Part shown: positions 34,732-43,446 of the stretch, piece by piece | Layout: the number at the start of each line of letters is the position of its first letter | Position numbering within the stretch: the stretch's first letter is position 1 | Assembly (NCBI GenBank): GCA_964539665.1 | Contig: CAZIKB010000035.1 | Coordinates: forward strand, 1-50,642 | Direction: 5' to 3' | Length of the DNA stretch: 50,642 bases | DNA from: CAZIKB01 sp964539665 | GTDB lineage: Bacteria; Zhuqueibacterota; Zhuqueibacteria; Oceanimicrobiales; Oceanimicrobiaceae | The notes under the pieces: generated by a model | Databases searched by the model: none | What the model was told of the DNA's origin: nothing | The model's input: the letters and a program-made list of their open reading frames with translations, nothing else | Translations under genes and position numbers: made by a program

Positions 34732-35211
34732 ATGTATGATCCGAGAACAATATCAAACTACTTTTTATTATTGGCAAATGAAGATGGTGTAACCATAACA
34801 CCAATGAAATTGCAAAAGTTGGTTTATTTTGCTCATGGCTATTTTTTAGCTGTAACTGATAATCCGTTGATAAATGACGAGGTACAGGCTTGGCAGTTTG
34901 GCCCTGTAATTCCTTCTTTATATCATCATATTAAGCATTACGGAAGAAATCCCATTACTGGTTATCTTAGGAGCAATTTAGATACAACTCAAGTATTACC
35001 CGAAAGTTCTGTAATTAGAACATTTCTAAGAAAAATATGGGAAGTATATGGGGGCTTAAGTGCAATTCAGTTATCAAAAATGACCCATGAACCGGACACG
35101 CCTTGGGCGCAAACATGTAAAAAACATAGTGGTAATGGAAACATCGGTTGGAATATAGTTATTCCAGACAAACTTATTAAGGAACACTTTGACAAGCAGT
35201 TGAGCCATTGA
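34732..35211 (+). CDS. Panacea (DUF4065/SocA-like) domain protein, probable antitoxin
   Basis: A 159-residue protein of the Panacea family: PRTISNYFLLLANEDGVTIT, PMKLQKLVYFAHGYFLAVTD and DEVQAWQFGPVIPSLYHHIK are its hallmark blocks. Family members (SocA, GepA and PanA proteins) act as antitoxins or chaperone-like adaptors that neutralise many unrelated toxins encoded next door. AGGAGGT at 34718-34724 is seven bases before this ATG, which is preferred over the TTG two codons earlier. It overlaps the next gene by four bases. Together with it, it is the only cargo of the mobile element. Confidence 0.88.
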   Translation: MYDPRTISNYFLLLANEDGVTITPMKLQKLVYFAHGYFLAVTDNPLINDEVQAWQFGPVIPSLYHHIKHYGRNPITGYLRSNLDTTQVLPESSVIRTFLRKIWEVYGGLSAIQLSKMTHEPDTPWAQTCKKHSGNGNIGWNIVIPDKLIKEHFDKQLSH

Positions 35212-35618
35212 AGGAATCTCATGAAGAAAAAATACGTCAACAAGTAGATGGATTTCTTAAAGAACTCGGATCTCCCAAAAGTATTCCAGACGAAACCCCA
35301 GATGAAAAAGTCTTACTTGAAGATGAACAGTATGAGGTTGCGGGAGTAAATTATGAAGAAGAAAAACAGAAACTTCTTCTTGAGCAATTAAAGGAAGATA
35401 AAGAATCCAGAAAAAGTTACTCCTCAAAAATATTTCGCCTGATAGTAGTGTGGTTAATTGCCGTATTTACTTTGATTATTCTTGATAGTCTTAAGCTTCT
35501 TGAAATTCCAGAAAAGATAATAATTACTCTTATTGGAGGTACAACGCTAAATGTATTTGGCTTATTTCATTTTGTTTTGAGGTATCTCTATCAAACCCCA
35601 AAAGATAAAGTAAACTAA
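35208..35618 (+). CDS. Two-segment membrane protein, probable toxin partner of the Panacea protein
   Basis: A 136-residue protein with a long acidic helical N-terminus (about 1-70, coiled-coil-like: EEEKQKLLLEQLKEDKESRK) and two C-terminal transmembrane helices (about 78-97 and 102-126). It probably starts at TTG 35208, overlapping the Panacea stop (ATTGA); no in-frame ATG is near. Membrane-active proteins are one known class of Panacea-associated toxins. I do not recognise a family, so the toxin role is inference from gene order and overlap. Confidence 0.7.
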   Translation: MKESHEEKIRQQVDGFLKELGSPKSIPDETPDEKVLLEDEQYEVAGVNYEEEKQKLLLEQLKEDKESRKSYSSKIFRLIVVWLIAVFTLIILDSLKLLEIPEKIIITLIGGTTLNVFGLFHFVLRYLYQTPKDKVN

Positions 35619-35854
35619 ATCTTTTCCTCAAAATCCATCGGTATTGTATCCCCATATTTAGGTATGACTCTTTGAAGTAAATGATAAAAGTTAGACCAAG
35701 AAGCCAGTAATACTAAAACCTAATTAAATTTCAAGGAAACACCGCACATAGTAATTTGGTGAGCAGAGTCAAAAAGCTATAAAATAAATTACAAACTCTC
35801 TCTATTTTATCAAGGGAGTTTTGGTGAATATATCCGTTTCCCAAATATTTATTA

Positions 35855-36484
35855 ATGGAATCAGGCAAAGAATATTATTCAATTACGACAAAAGTCTTTG
35901 CAGAATTAACCATTAAAGGTTCTAAATTTATTAGCCATGCTGCACCTGCGGATAAAAGAGACATGGCTGAAAAGTATATTGACGAAATATCGAATCATTT
36001 TCACGACGCTACTCACAATTGTTTTGCCTACAAAATTGGAGCTGGAGATGCCGCCATTTTTCGGTTCAGCGATGCGGGCGAGCCTTCGGGAACGGCCGGA
36101 CGCCCTATTTTGCAGGCGATTGAGCATAAAGATTTGACCAACGTGGTTGCAGCCGTCACGCGCTATTTTGGCGGAACAAAATTAGGCACAGGCGGCTTGA
36201 TTCGGGCTTATCATTCCGCGGCTTTAGCGGCGCTTGAGAAAGCGCAAATCATCAAACATCATCCAGAAACTATATTAAGTTTGAAGTTTCCTTATTCGCT
36301 CGCGAATGCAGTACATCAGGTGTTGCAAAAATTTAATGGACAAATACTTGAAAACCGTTTTGAAGAAGGATCTGTTTATATTGTTCAATTAAAAGTCTCA
36401 GCTGAAGAGAATTTCCGCCACCATTTGCAAGACATCTCTAAAGGTAAAATTTTGGTTGAAAAGAAGAAAAGCTGCCAGGATTAA
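35855..36484 (+). CDS. yigZ: YigZ/IMPACT family protein
   Basis: A 209-residue protein of the YigZ/IMPACT family with its two-domain layout: the UPF0029 N-terminal domain (about 5-125) carrying HDATHNCFAYKIG, RFSDAGEPSGTAGRPIL and VTRYFGGTKLGTGGLIRAY, and a C-terminal DUF1949-like domain (about 145-205). Family members are ribosome- or translation-linked, with a poorly defined role. Its start lies 75 bases after the right end of the mobile element, and no promoter stands out. Confidence 0.93.
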   Translation: MESGKEYYSITTKVFAELTIKGSKFISHAAPADKRDMAEKYIDEISNHFHDATHNCFAYKIGAGDAAIFRFSDAGEPSGTAGRPILQAIEHKDLTNVVAAVTRYFGGTKLGTGGLIRAYHSAALAALEKAQIIKHHPETILSLKFPYSLANAVHQVLQKFNGQILENRFEEGSVYIVQLKVSAEENFRHHLQDISKGKILVEKKKSCQD

Positions 36485-36585
36485 ATAATCGATGCAAAAA
36501 CAGCAAAGCCTTTTAATAGATACAGGAAATATGGAACATAGGAGAAATTGCTTGTTTCAAAAGAAATATTTACTTAATCTTTTGC

Positions 36586-37221
36586 ATGCAAATCACTGAA
36601 ATCTACAAATCGATTCAGGGAGAGTCCAGTTTCGCTGGGCTGCCCTGCGTGTTTGTCCGCACGACTGGCTGTAATTTGCGATGTGTCTGGTGTGATACGG
36701 AGTACGCTTTTTATGATGGAAAAAACATGTCTCTGGATGAAATCGTTGAAAAAGTGGAAAGTTTTAATTGTAACCTGGTGGAGATCACGGGAGGGGAACC
36801 GCTTCTGCAAGCGGACGTGCCGGAATTAGCAAACAGGCTTTTGAGCAAAGATTTCACGGTGTTAATTGAAACATCCGGTGAACGAGATATTTCTGTGCTG
36901 GATACACGCGTCATTAAAATTATGGATATAAAATGTCCGGGCAGCGGTGAATCGGAAAAGAACTGCTGGCAAAATCTGGATCACCTCACCTTAAATGATG
37001 AGCTGAAGTTTGTGCTCAAAGACAGGCAGGATTACGACTGGGCAGTAAATGTAATAATAAAATATGATCTTGCAAACAGAGTGAAGTTACTGTTTTCGCC
37101 AGTCTGGGGTGAAATTGAATTGCAAGACTTGACTCAGTGGATTTTAAAAGACAACTTAAATGTCCGCTTGCAAATTCAGTTACATAAAATAATCTGGTCA
37201 CCTGAAACAAAAGGGGTGTAA
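36586..37221 (+). CDS. queE: 7-carboxy-7-deazaguanine synthase
   Basis: A 211-residue radical-SAM enzyme of the queuosine pathway (converts 6-carboxytetrahydropterin to 7-carboxy-7-deazaguanine). The N-terminus ITEIYKSIQGESSFAGLPCV is diagnostic, the iron-sulfur motif is CNLRCVWC (CxxxCxxC class), and the SAM region EITGGEPLLQ follows. Its stop codon overlaps the start of the histone-deacetylase-like gene by one base (TAATG), so the two are co-translated. No other queuosine genes are in the window, and no preQ1 riboswitch was recognised upstream. Confidence 0.95.
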   Translation: MQITEIYKSIQGESSFAGLPCVFVRTTGCNLRCVWCDTEYAFYDGKNMSLDEIVEKVESFNCNLVEITGGEPLLQADVPELANRLLSKDFTVLIETSGERDISVLDTRVIKIMDIKCPGSGESEKNCWQNLDHLTLNDELKFVLKDRQDYDWAVNVIIKYDLANRVKLLFSPVWGEIELQDLTQWILKDNLNVRLQIQLHKIIWSPETKGV

Positions 37222-38132
37222 TGCCTTTTATTTACTCGCCAGGATATTTTGCCGACATCGGATTGCATGTTTTCCCAATTTTAAAATATCGACTGGTTCA
37301 TGAGAAATTGCTGCAGGAAGCTGGCCTGACTGATTCAGACTTTATCGCACCCGAGCCCGCCACTGAGGTGGATCTGCGTTTGGTGCATACTGAAGAATAT
37401 TTAGCTGATTTAAATAAATGCGCCTGGACGCCAAGCACGTCTTCCTCTGAAATGCCCATATCAAAAGAAATCATTGAGCTTTTTGTGCTCGGCGCGGGCG
37501 GTACTATTCAAGCGTGTCGGCAGGCCATAAAATATAGCTGGGCTGTGCATTTAAGCGGCGGTTTTCATCATGCGTTTGCAGATAGAGCAGAAGGCTTTTG
37601 TTATATAAATGATCTGGCTGTGGCTGCAAAAGTAATTCTGCGTGATGGGCTGGTTGAAAGGGTTGCCATTTTAGACTGTGATCTTCATCAGGGAAACGGT
37701 ACGGCGGTAATTTTCCAGGGAGATGAACGCGTTTTTACATTTTCCATTCATCAAAGAGATTTGTATCCAATAAAAGAAAAAAGTGATCTGGACATTCATT
37801 TGCCAATGGGCGTCTCTGATGAAGAATACATGGAGCATTTGCACTTTGCCATTCCTAAAATCTTCAATGAATTTAAGCCGGAATTTGTGTTGTATCAGGC
37901 CGGCGCCGATCCTTACAAGCATGACCAGCTTGGGAATCTGGGCTTAAGCATCGACGGTCTGCAAAAGCGTGAAGAGTTAGTTTTTACTGAATGTGCCCAA
38001 AAAAGTATTCCAATAGCAGTCACCCTGGGTGGAGGTTATGCTTACAATACGGACGATACTGTGCAAATCCATCTTAACACCTGTAAAACAGCGTTAAACA
38101 TTTTTACAAATAAAACACCGCGGAAGCTCTGA
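37221..38132 (+). CDS. Histone deacetylase family protein
   Basis: A 303-residue member of the arginase/deacetylase fold family of zinc-dependent deacetylases (acetoin-utilisation AcuC and acetylpolyamine amidohydrolase relatives). Motifs are LSGGFHHAFADRAEGFCYIND (active-site His pair), ILDCDLHQGNGTAVIF (zinc ligands Asp and His), QAGADPYKHDQLGNLGLS (third ligand Asp) and TLGGGYAYN. It would remove acetyl groups from protein lysines or small amines. It begins on the last base of queE, an unexpected partner, so the coupling may only reflect compact gene order. Confidence 0.93.
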   Translation: MPFIYSPGYFADIGLHVFPILKYRLVHEKLLQEAGLTDSDFIAPEPATEVDLRLVHTEEYLADLNKCAWTPSTSSSEMPISKEIIELFVLGAGGTIQACRQAIKYSWAVHLSGGFHHAFADRAEGFCYINDLAVAAKVILRDGLVERVAILDCDLHQGNGTAVIFQGDERVFTFSIHQRDLYPIKEKSDLDIHLPMGVSDEEYMEHLHFAIPKIFNEFKPEFVLYQAGADPYKHDQLGNLGLSIDGLQKREELVFTECAQKSIPIAVTLGGGYAYNTDDTVQIHLNTCKTALNIFTNKTPRKL

Positions 38133-38166
38133 ACTTAATAGATTACCTATTTTCAAAAGCAATGTC

Positions 38167-38204
38167 CTGTCATTCCCGCGATCATTTAAGCGGGAATCCA
38201 GTGG
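38167..38204 (+). repeat. Dispersed palindromic repeat, copy 2
   Basis: CTGTCATTCCCGCGATCATT followed by TAAGCGGGAATCCAGTGG; the ATTCCCGC/GCGGGAAT arms form a hairpin. It matches the inverted copy at 27249-27286 at 34 of 38 positions. It separates the deacetylase and CYTH genes. Confidence 0.65.
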
Positions 38205-38236
38205 AATTGTAGATGCTCGATTAAGCTCAACATTTA

Positions 38237-38755
38237 ATGCAAAACATCGAAATCAAAGCCAGATACGATAACCTGGAGCAAGCGAAAAGCATTGCCCTGG
38301 AAATGAGCGCTAACTTTGAGGGTGCTTTGCACCAGATTGACACTTATTTCAATGTCAGAAAAGGCCGGCTGAAATTGCGGGAGATTAACTTTCAGGAAAG
38401 TCAATTAATTTTTTATGAACGACCAGATCAAATAGGCGCCAAACTTAGTCAGTATCAAATTTATCCCGTTGAAGATGCTGCGCATTTGAAAGTCATTCTG
38501 GAATCAGCGCTTGGGATATGGTGTGTTGTTGAGAAACAAAGGGAGCTTTACTTGTTTGATGAAGTAAGAATCCATCTCGACAGAGTTAAACATTTAGGAA
38601 ATTTTTTGGAGTTGGAAGGCGTGCTGTCCCCAAAAACATGGAATACTGCTGTGAAAAATAAAGTTGAATGGTTAGTGACTCAATTCAAGATTTCTAAAGC
38701 AGATTTGATAGAAGTTTCATATTCTGATTTGTTTGATTGCAACGATGCAAAATGA
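38237..38755 (+). CDS. CYTH-domain protein (class IV adenylate cyclase-like)
   Basis: A 172-residue CYTH (CyaB-thiamine triphosphatase) tunnel-fold protein. NIEIKARY is the ExExK-type signature at the N-terminus. LHQIDTYFNVRKGRLKLRE, LIFYERPD and EVRIHLDRVKHLGNFLELEG are the conserved strands that bind triphosphate and metals. Family members hydrolyse or cyclise triphosphorylated substrates; class IV adenylate cyclase (cyaB) and thiamine triphosphatase cannot be separated by eye. It stands alone, after a palindromic repeat. Confidence 0.88.
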   Translation: MQNIEIKARYDNLEQAKSIALEMSANFEGALHQIDTYFNVRKGRLKLREINFQESQLIFYERPDQIGAKLSQYQIYPVEDAAHLKVILESALGIWCVVEKQRELYLFDEVRIHLDRVKHLGNFLELEGVLSPKTWNTAVKNKVEWLVTQFKISKADLIEVSYSDLFDCNDAK

Positions 38756-39174
38756 AATCAGTGAAACAAATTTATTAAATATCCGTGTATATAAAATTAT
38801 AATAAATATAAGTCCACATTACAGTTAACTATTGTAGTTCAATTTTATCGTTATAATTTAACCCAAATAATTTTCAAGTCGCAGCGTTCAAAGACGCCGC
38901 ACATGTTTATATTTTGTCGTTAAGATAGAACGTAATTTATTGGATGCTTAAATTAATTAAGAAGTGAATTATATTAATCAACTCTGACCGACACGGAATT
39001 AAATTCAGGCCCAATTAATAAGAATTTAAACCGAAAATGGGAGGGAGTGATTTGACTCGATGAGGTTTCCTGCGTATGAGTGGTATTGGCATCGATTCGT
39101 TAGCGATACCTTTACCAATGTGGGAATGACATATTTAAAGAAGGAAAGGATAACTGTTCAGTGGGGAAAGAAGA
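38756..39174. other. Intergenic region with a nested dyad, no gene
   Basis: A 419-base AT-rich region. Towards its end (39085-39120) GGTATTGGCATCG and CGATACCTTTACCAATG form nested partial inverted repeats, perhaps a short dispersed repeat. A purine-rich GGGAGGGAG (39039-39047) lies next to no open frame. I see no RNA gene. Confidence 0.4.
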
Positions 39175-39600
39175 ATGATGAAAATAGAACACGAAATTGA
39201 AGAGAGGGTGAACATTGAAACTCAAGCGTGGGATGACAAAAACGTAGAGGTGTTACTCAGTTTATTCCATCCCGACATGGTTTGGCCCTGGCCTTCGACG
39301 GCTCATTCACATAATCCCGCTGACTGGATCATCACCCAGGGAAGATTTAATTATGATAGATGGAAGACAGGGTGGCAGGATCTTTTCGTTAAATATACTC
39401 TTGTCCATAACATCAGAAAAATAGCGAAGATCAAAGTTTCAGAAGAAGGTGACGGAGCTTTTGCTGTGGTGGATATTGATACATTATGGCGAGATTCATC
39501 AGGAGAAGGACTGCATTGGAAAGGTCGCGTTTGTAAGGTCTATTCAAAAGTAGCTGAAGAATGGAAAATTACCATGCATACCGGTGTTCTTGAATATTAA
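39175..39600 (+). CDS. NTF2-like (SnoaL/DUF4440-type) protein
   Basis: A 141-residue cone-shaped NTF2-like protein: an N-terminal helix (EIEERVNIETQAWDDKNVEV), the LLSLFHPDMVWPWP entry that lines the pocket, and a beta sheet (DGAFAVVDIDTLWRDSSGE, GRVCKVYSKVAEEWKITMHT). This fold serves small-molecule isomerases, hydrolases and protein partners; nothing fixes the substrate. Either ATG (39175 or 39178) may be used, with GGGGAAAG just upstream. It is monocistronic, with the candidate small RNA downstream on the opposite strand. Confidence 0.82.
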   Translation: MMKIEHEIEERVNIETQAWDDKNVEVLLSLFHPDMVWPWPSTAHSHNPADWIITQGRFNYDRWKTGWQDLFVKYTLVHNIRKIAKIKVSEEGDGAFAVVDIDTLWRDSSGEGLHWKGRVCKVYSKVAEEWKITMHTGVLEY

Positions 39601-39890
39601 TCTGGCAACCTATTGTATATTTAGTATTATGCAATAAAATGACTCTTAAGATGCAATTCTTTGCACAATTAAAGTATCGTTTTATATTAAGTGTATTTTA
39701 TTAATCTTTGTTTTTATTGAAGATGAACTATTACAGTGTCTATGGTGGCATAATAATTGCAATTTTTAAAAATTCGTTCCGATCAATTATTATATCAAAC
39801 CAAAATTTATAAGTTAAAGCACTATTTACTTTTTAATATAACAGTAAATTGGAGGATATTATTTAGAATTGTATTGAAAGGTTCTGTCCT

Positions 39891-39961
39891 AAAAAAAACT
39901 CGATGAGAGCGGCATCTCCCATCGAGCAGGCGTAAAAGGACTAAGATAGCCCATTTTATCC
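39891..39961 (-). ncRNA. Candidate small RNA with its own promoter and terminator
   Basis: On the minus strand TTGACA (39996-39991), a 17-base spacer and TAAATT (39973-39968) are followed about 70 bases later by an intrinsic terminator: an 11-bp stem (39926-39916 with 39909-39899) and a run of eight U (39898-39891). One stem pair is G-U on this strand but A-C on the plus strand, so the minus-strand RNA is the stable one. No gene on this strand explains the terminator. Family unknown. Confidence 0.5.
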
Positions 39962-40428
39962 ATGTTGAATTTAAGATAATTCTCCATTATTGTCAAGTAT
40001 ATTCCAATCGCTATCTAACCTTTTTAGCCTACCTTAATCTTTGACAGAATTTGAGCAAATTATTTTGTCGGTCTGCAGGAATAATGTCGTTTCGCACTCA
40101 GAATACAAGGATTCCTTCAGCGCCGAAAAAGTGCCACACATAAGCGGCTATCGCTCAGTATCGGTTGATGTAAAGTACAAGTATTATTTTGATTATATGA
40201 CATTGGTATGTAGAGATTACTTATGTACAATGCCCTCAGATTATTTATTGTTGTTATGCCTTAGTTAATTAGTTGATAAAAATTATTAAACGAAGGAGGT
40301 TGATACCATGCATCCTATATAATCTACTGATGTTAAGGAATACAATTCAAGAGTTATTTTTAAAGTCAAGATTGTTTGACGTACTTTATGAATAACATTT
40401 TAATAACAAATTAAAAAAGGGAGAAGTA
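39962..40428. other. Intergenic region upstream of susC-like gene
   Basis: It holds the minus-strand promoter of the candidate small RNA at 39968-39996. Nearer the SusC-like gene, TTGACG (about 40376-40381), a 17-base spacer and TTTAAT give a weak plus-strand promoter 30 bases before the ATG. A 75-codon open frame at 40041-40268 has no ribosome-binding site and is not supported as a gene. Confidence 0.4.
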
Positions 40429-43422
40429 ATGAAACGACTAAACATCATATTGTTAACACTTTTATTTAGTGTTTTTACGGTTTCTGCGGTACTCGGCCAG
40501 GCACTGGAAATATCGGGTACCGTTACAGAAAACACAACGGGGGATGGCCTGCCGGGCGCGAACGTGGCGGTTAAAGGTACAAACTTAGGTGCAGCCACTG
40601 ATCGTGATGGTAATTTTAGTATCAGGCTGCCAAATTTTTCTGAAGCCACGCTTGTTGTGAGCTTTATTGGATACATAACACAAGAAATTACCGTGACAGC
40701 AAGCACGAGTGATTTAAATATTGGAATGGACGAAGACGTTCTCAAGGTATCAGAAGTAGTTGTCACCGGATTAGCCACTTCAGTGAAAAGACGAAATTTG
40801 GCGAATGCGGTTGGCACTGTCTCATCGAAAGAATTGATAAAAGCGCCTGCTCAAACGTTGGAACGTGCTTTGAGCGGTAAAATGGCCGGAATCATGATTA
40901 GCCAAAACACTGGGGCCCCGGGAGGAGGAATCAACGTCAATCTTCGTGGAACTTCTACAGTTAGAGGCTCGACGCAACCACTTTATGTAGTTGATGGTGT
41001 GATTGTTAGTGGCACCGCAATCCAATCAGGAATTGACTTAATATCACAAGCTACTGGAGCCGGCAGCGCCACCCCGCAGGGTCAACCAACAAACCGCATA
41101 GCGGATATGAATCCCAACGATATAGAAAGAATTGAAGTACTGAAAGGCGCCAGCGCTGCTGCAATTTATGGTTCAAAGGCTACCAATGGCGTGATATTAA
41201 TTACCACAAAATCAGGCACGGTAGGTAAACCTCGATTTGATGTGACTCAGCAAATAGGATTCTCCAGTATTCTGAACAAAATTGGCACACGAACATATGA
41301 TGCTGAGAAAGCGTTTGAACTGAAGGGAGAGGAAGGCCGCGCTCTTTTTAATCAAAATGGCAATATTGATCAGGAAGACGTTCTATTTGGCCAAAAGGGC
41401 CTCATAACCCAAACCACATTGAGTGTCCGCGGAGGGTCCGAAAGAACCCAGTTTTATTTGAGCGGTCTTCTCCAGGACGAGGATGCCATCGTCAAGAATA
41501 CAGACTATCAAAAAATTGGCGGCAGGCTTAATATTGATCATAAGATAAGTGATCGAATAAAATTGTCTGTCTATACGAATTTTGCACGCACTCAATCGAA
41601 TCGCGGCTTGACTGGTAATGCCAATGTCACGACCGCAACTTTTGGATTTGCTCTGGCGAATACTCCCAGTTTTCTCAATTTAGAACCTGATGAAAATGGT
41701 GTTTATCCGACTCATCCCTATAATCCATCAAATCCTGTTGAGACCCGGGATTTATTGACAAATAGAGAAACGGTTAATCGCACCATGACTTCCATGAAAC
41801 TTGATTGGGATATTATGAGAAGCCAATCACAATCTTTAGCTTTCATCGTTCAAGCTGGGCTGGATTACTTCTCGATGGACCACACCATTTTTGCACCCAA
41901 TGAGCTGCAATACGAAAGGGATACAGATTTGGCTGGTACTTCTGTCAGCGGACGAACTGAAAGTACATTCTCAAATTTAGGTTTAAACCTGACCCATAAT
42001 TATAACACATCCGGGAACATTATATTTAGAACCACTGCCGGACTACAATTTGAAAATCGGAATGTCAATAATATATTGATTGAATCTGACGGCCTGGTGC
42101 AAACTCAAAGCAATGTTGATCAGGCGACTAAGGTCAATTTATTCCAGACCAGAGCCATACAGAGAGAGCGTGGATTTTTTGTTCAGGAAGAAATTGATTT
42201 GAATGAAAAAATCTATTTGACCGCTGCGTTGCGCGGCGATGCCAGTAGTGCCAACGGTGACACCGATAAATACTTCCTGTTTCCGAAGTTTTCCGGCTCT
42301 GTGCGATTATCAGCATTTTCCTTCTGGGATAATCTTGCAGACATCTCCAGTGAATTTAAGCTTCGTGCCGCATACGGTGAAACAGGGAATCTGCCAGGGC
42401 CGCTTTCTAAATTTTCAAATTTAATTCCATTAAATATCAGTGGAAAATCTGGATTGATCCCGTCAACTCGACGTGGCGATCCAAACATTAAACCCGAACG
42501 TACCAAAGAATTTGAGGTCGGATTTGACGCTACTATTCTTAATGGTAATGGCACCTTAGAGCTTACCCATTACAGGCAGAACATCAGTGATTTAATTCTG
42601 CTCGCTGCATTGCCACCTTCCAGTGGTTTCAGTAATGAAACAATTAACGCTGGCAAGATGCGAACCACTGGCTGGGAAGTCTCGCTGGGTTTAACGCCAA
42701 TTCGTTCAAGGACTTTTAACTGGACCTCACGAATCAACTTTTTCACTACTGATTCCAAAATCACCCAGCTGGATGTCGATCCATTCAATACTGGTGGATT
42801 TGCAACCTACTTAGGCGGGATGCGCATTCAGGAAGGATATGCACCCAACACAATTATCGGTGCGGAAACAGTCATAAATGACGATGGAACCATTGATAAT
42901 ATCCTTGGAAATGAGCTTCCTGATTACACAGTGGGTTTTAGCAATAATTTCAACTTTGGTAATTTTGAGTTCAGTTTCTTACTGGACTTGTCCATGGGAG
43001 CTGAGGTAGTCGATTTAGGTTTACTGATTACCGACCTTGGCGGTACCTCAGGCGATTATGATGAAATTGGTACGATTAATTTACCTGACGGTACTTCTCT
43101 AACAGGGAAAATGGGAGAAGAGCGGATTAATGCGGTAGGAACCGTAACCGCGCCTTATGTTTCTGATGCCGACTACTTGAAATTAAGAGAGTTAAGTCTA
43201 TCCTACTCATTTCCAAGTTCAGTTGTGGATAATTTGTTCAACGGCCAAATATCCTATTTAAGAGTGGGTATTGCTGGCAGAAACTTACTCATGTTCACAC
43301 CCTATACAGGCTATGATCCTGAAGTAAGTCAGTTTGGAAATATTGCTGTTGGTCGTGCAATCGACACTTTACCTTATCCATCTTCACGCCAGCTTTATTT
43401 CAATGTCGCATTTGGTCTTTAA
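40429..43422 (+). CDS. SusC/RagA-family TonB-dependent outer-membrane transporter
   Basis: A 997-residue TonB-dependent receptor. A signal peptide ends VLGQ; a carboxypeptidase-regulatory-like domain follows (about 25-105: ISGTVTENTTGDGLPGANVA, VSFIGYITQEI), then the plug (about 115-260: QTLERALSGKMAGIMI, IERIEVLKGASAAAIYGSKA, NGVILITTK) and a 22-strand-type barrel ending RQLYFNVAFGL, a normal SusC terminus. It energises import of a large ligand (glycan or peptide) through the lid formed by the SusD-like lipoprotein encoded next. The substrate is unknown, as no degradation enzyme is adjacent. AGGGAGAAG precedes the ATG. Confidence 0.95.
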   Translation: MKRLNIILLTLLFSVFTVSAVLGQALEISGTVTENTTGDGLPGANVAVKGTNLGAATDRDGNFSIRLPNFSEATLVVSFIGYITQEITVTASTSDLNIGMDEDVLKVSEVVVTGLATSVKRRNLANAVGTVSSKELIKAPAQTLERALSGKMAGIMISQNTGAPGGGINVNLRGTSTVRGSTQPLYVVDGVIVSGTAIQSGIDLISQATGAGSATPQGQPTNRIADMNPNDIERIEVLKGASAAAIYGSKATNGVILITTKSGTVGKPRFDVTQQIGFSSILNKIGTRTYDAEKAFELKGEEGRALFNQNGNIDQEDVLFGQKGLITQTTLSVRGGSERTQFYLSGLLQDEDAIVKNTDYQKIGGRLNIDHKISDRIKLSVYTNFARTQSNRGLTGNANVTTATFGFALANTPSFLNLEPDENGVYPTHPYNPSNPVETRDLLTNRETVNRTMTSMKLDWDIMRSQSQSLAFIVQAGLDYFSMDHTIFAPNELQYERDTDLAGTSVSGRTESTFSNLGLNLTHNYNTSGNIIFRTTAGLQFENRNVNNILIESDGLVQTQSNVDQATKVNLFQTRAIQRERGFFVQEEIDLNEKIYLTAALRGDASSANGDTDKYFLFPKFSGSVRLSAFSFWDNLADISSEFKLRAAYGETGNLPGPLSKFSNLIPLNISGKSGLIPSTRRGDPNIKPERTKEFEVGFDATILNGNGTLELTHYRQNISDLILLAALPPSSGFSNETINAGKMRTTGWEVSLGLTPIRSRTFNWTSRINFFTTDSKITQLDVDPFNTGGFATYLGGMRIQEGYAPNTIIGAETVINDDGTIDNILGNELPDYTVGFSNNFNFGNFEFSFLLDLSMGAEVVDLGLLITDLGGTSGDYDEIGTINLPDGTSLTGKMGEERINAVGTVTAPYVSDADYLKLRELSLSYSFPSSVVDNLFNGQISYLRVGIAGRNLLMFTPYTGYDPEVSQFGNIAVGRAIDTLPYPSSRQLYFNVAFGL

Positions 43423-43446
43423 TTATAAATGAAAGGAAATTATAAA

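Larger units (their letters stand above)
34312..35780. mobile_element. Transposase-less element carrying a Panacea toxin-antitoxin pair
   Basis: A 1,469-base unit bounded by 36-base inverted repeats (34312-34347 and 35745-35780, 34/36 identical; core TTGACTCTGCTCACCAAATT). The hexamer AAAATA flanks it directly on both sides (34306-34311 and 35781-35786), a possible target duplication, though it is AT-only. It encodes a Panacea-domain protein and an overlapping membrane protein but no transposase, so it would need one supplied in trans. The 384 bases from 34348 to the Panacea start hold no gene; small dyads (TTAGTATAACTAATAGTG at about 34600-34617) could be operators. It interrupts vapC. Confidence 0.8.

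Noticed and set aside
35221..35250. ATG start at 35221 for the Panacea partner
   Set aside because: That ATG is in another phase and meets a stop after eight codons, so the overlapping TTG at 35208 is the better start.
36485..36585. preQ1 riboswitch upstream of queE
   Set aside because: No recognisable preQ1 aptamer stem or A-rich tail motif in this short spacer.
39889..39963. 24-codon frame inside the candidate small RNA
   Set aside because: It ends inside the terminator U-tract and would need a leaderless start at the predicted transcription start, so it is probably accidental.
40041..40268. 75-codon plus-strand open frame before the SusC-like gene
   Set aside because: No ribosome-binding site, no recognisable family, and a composition like the surrounding AT-rich spacer.
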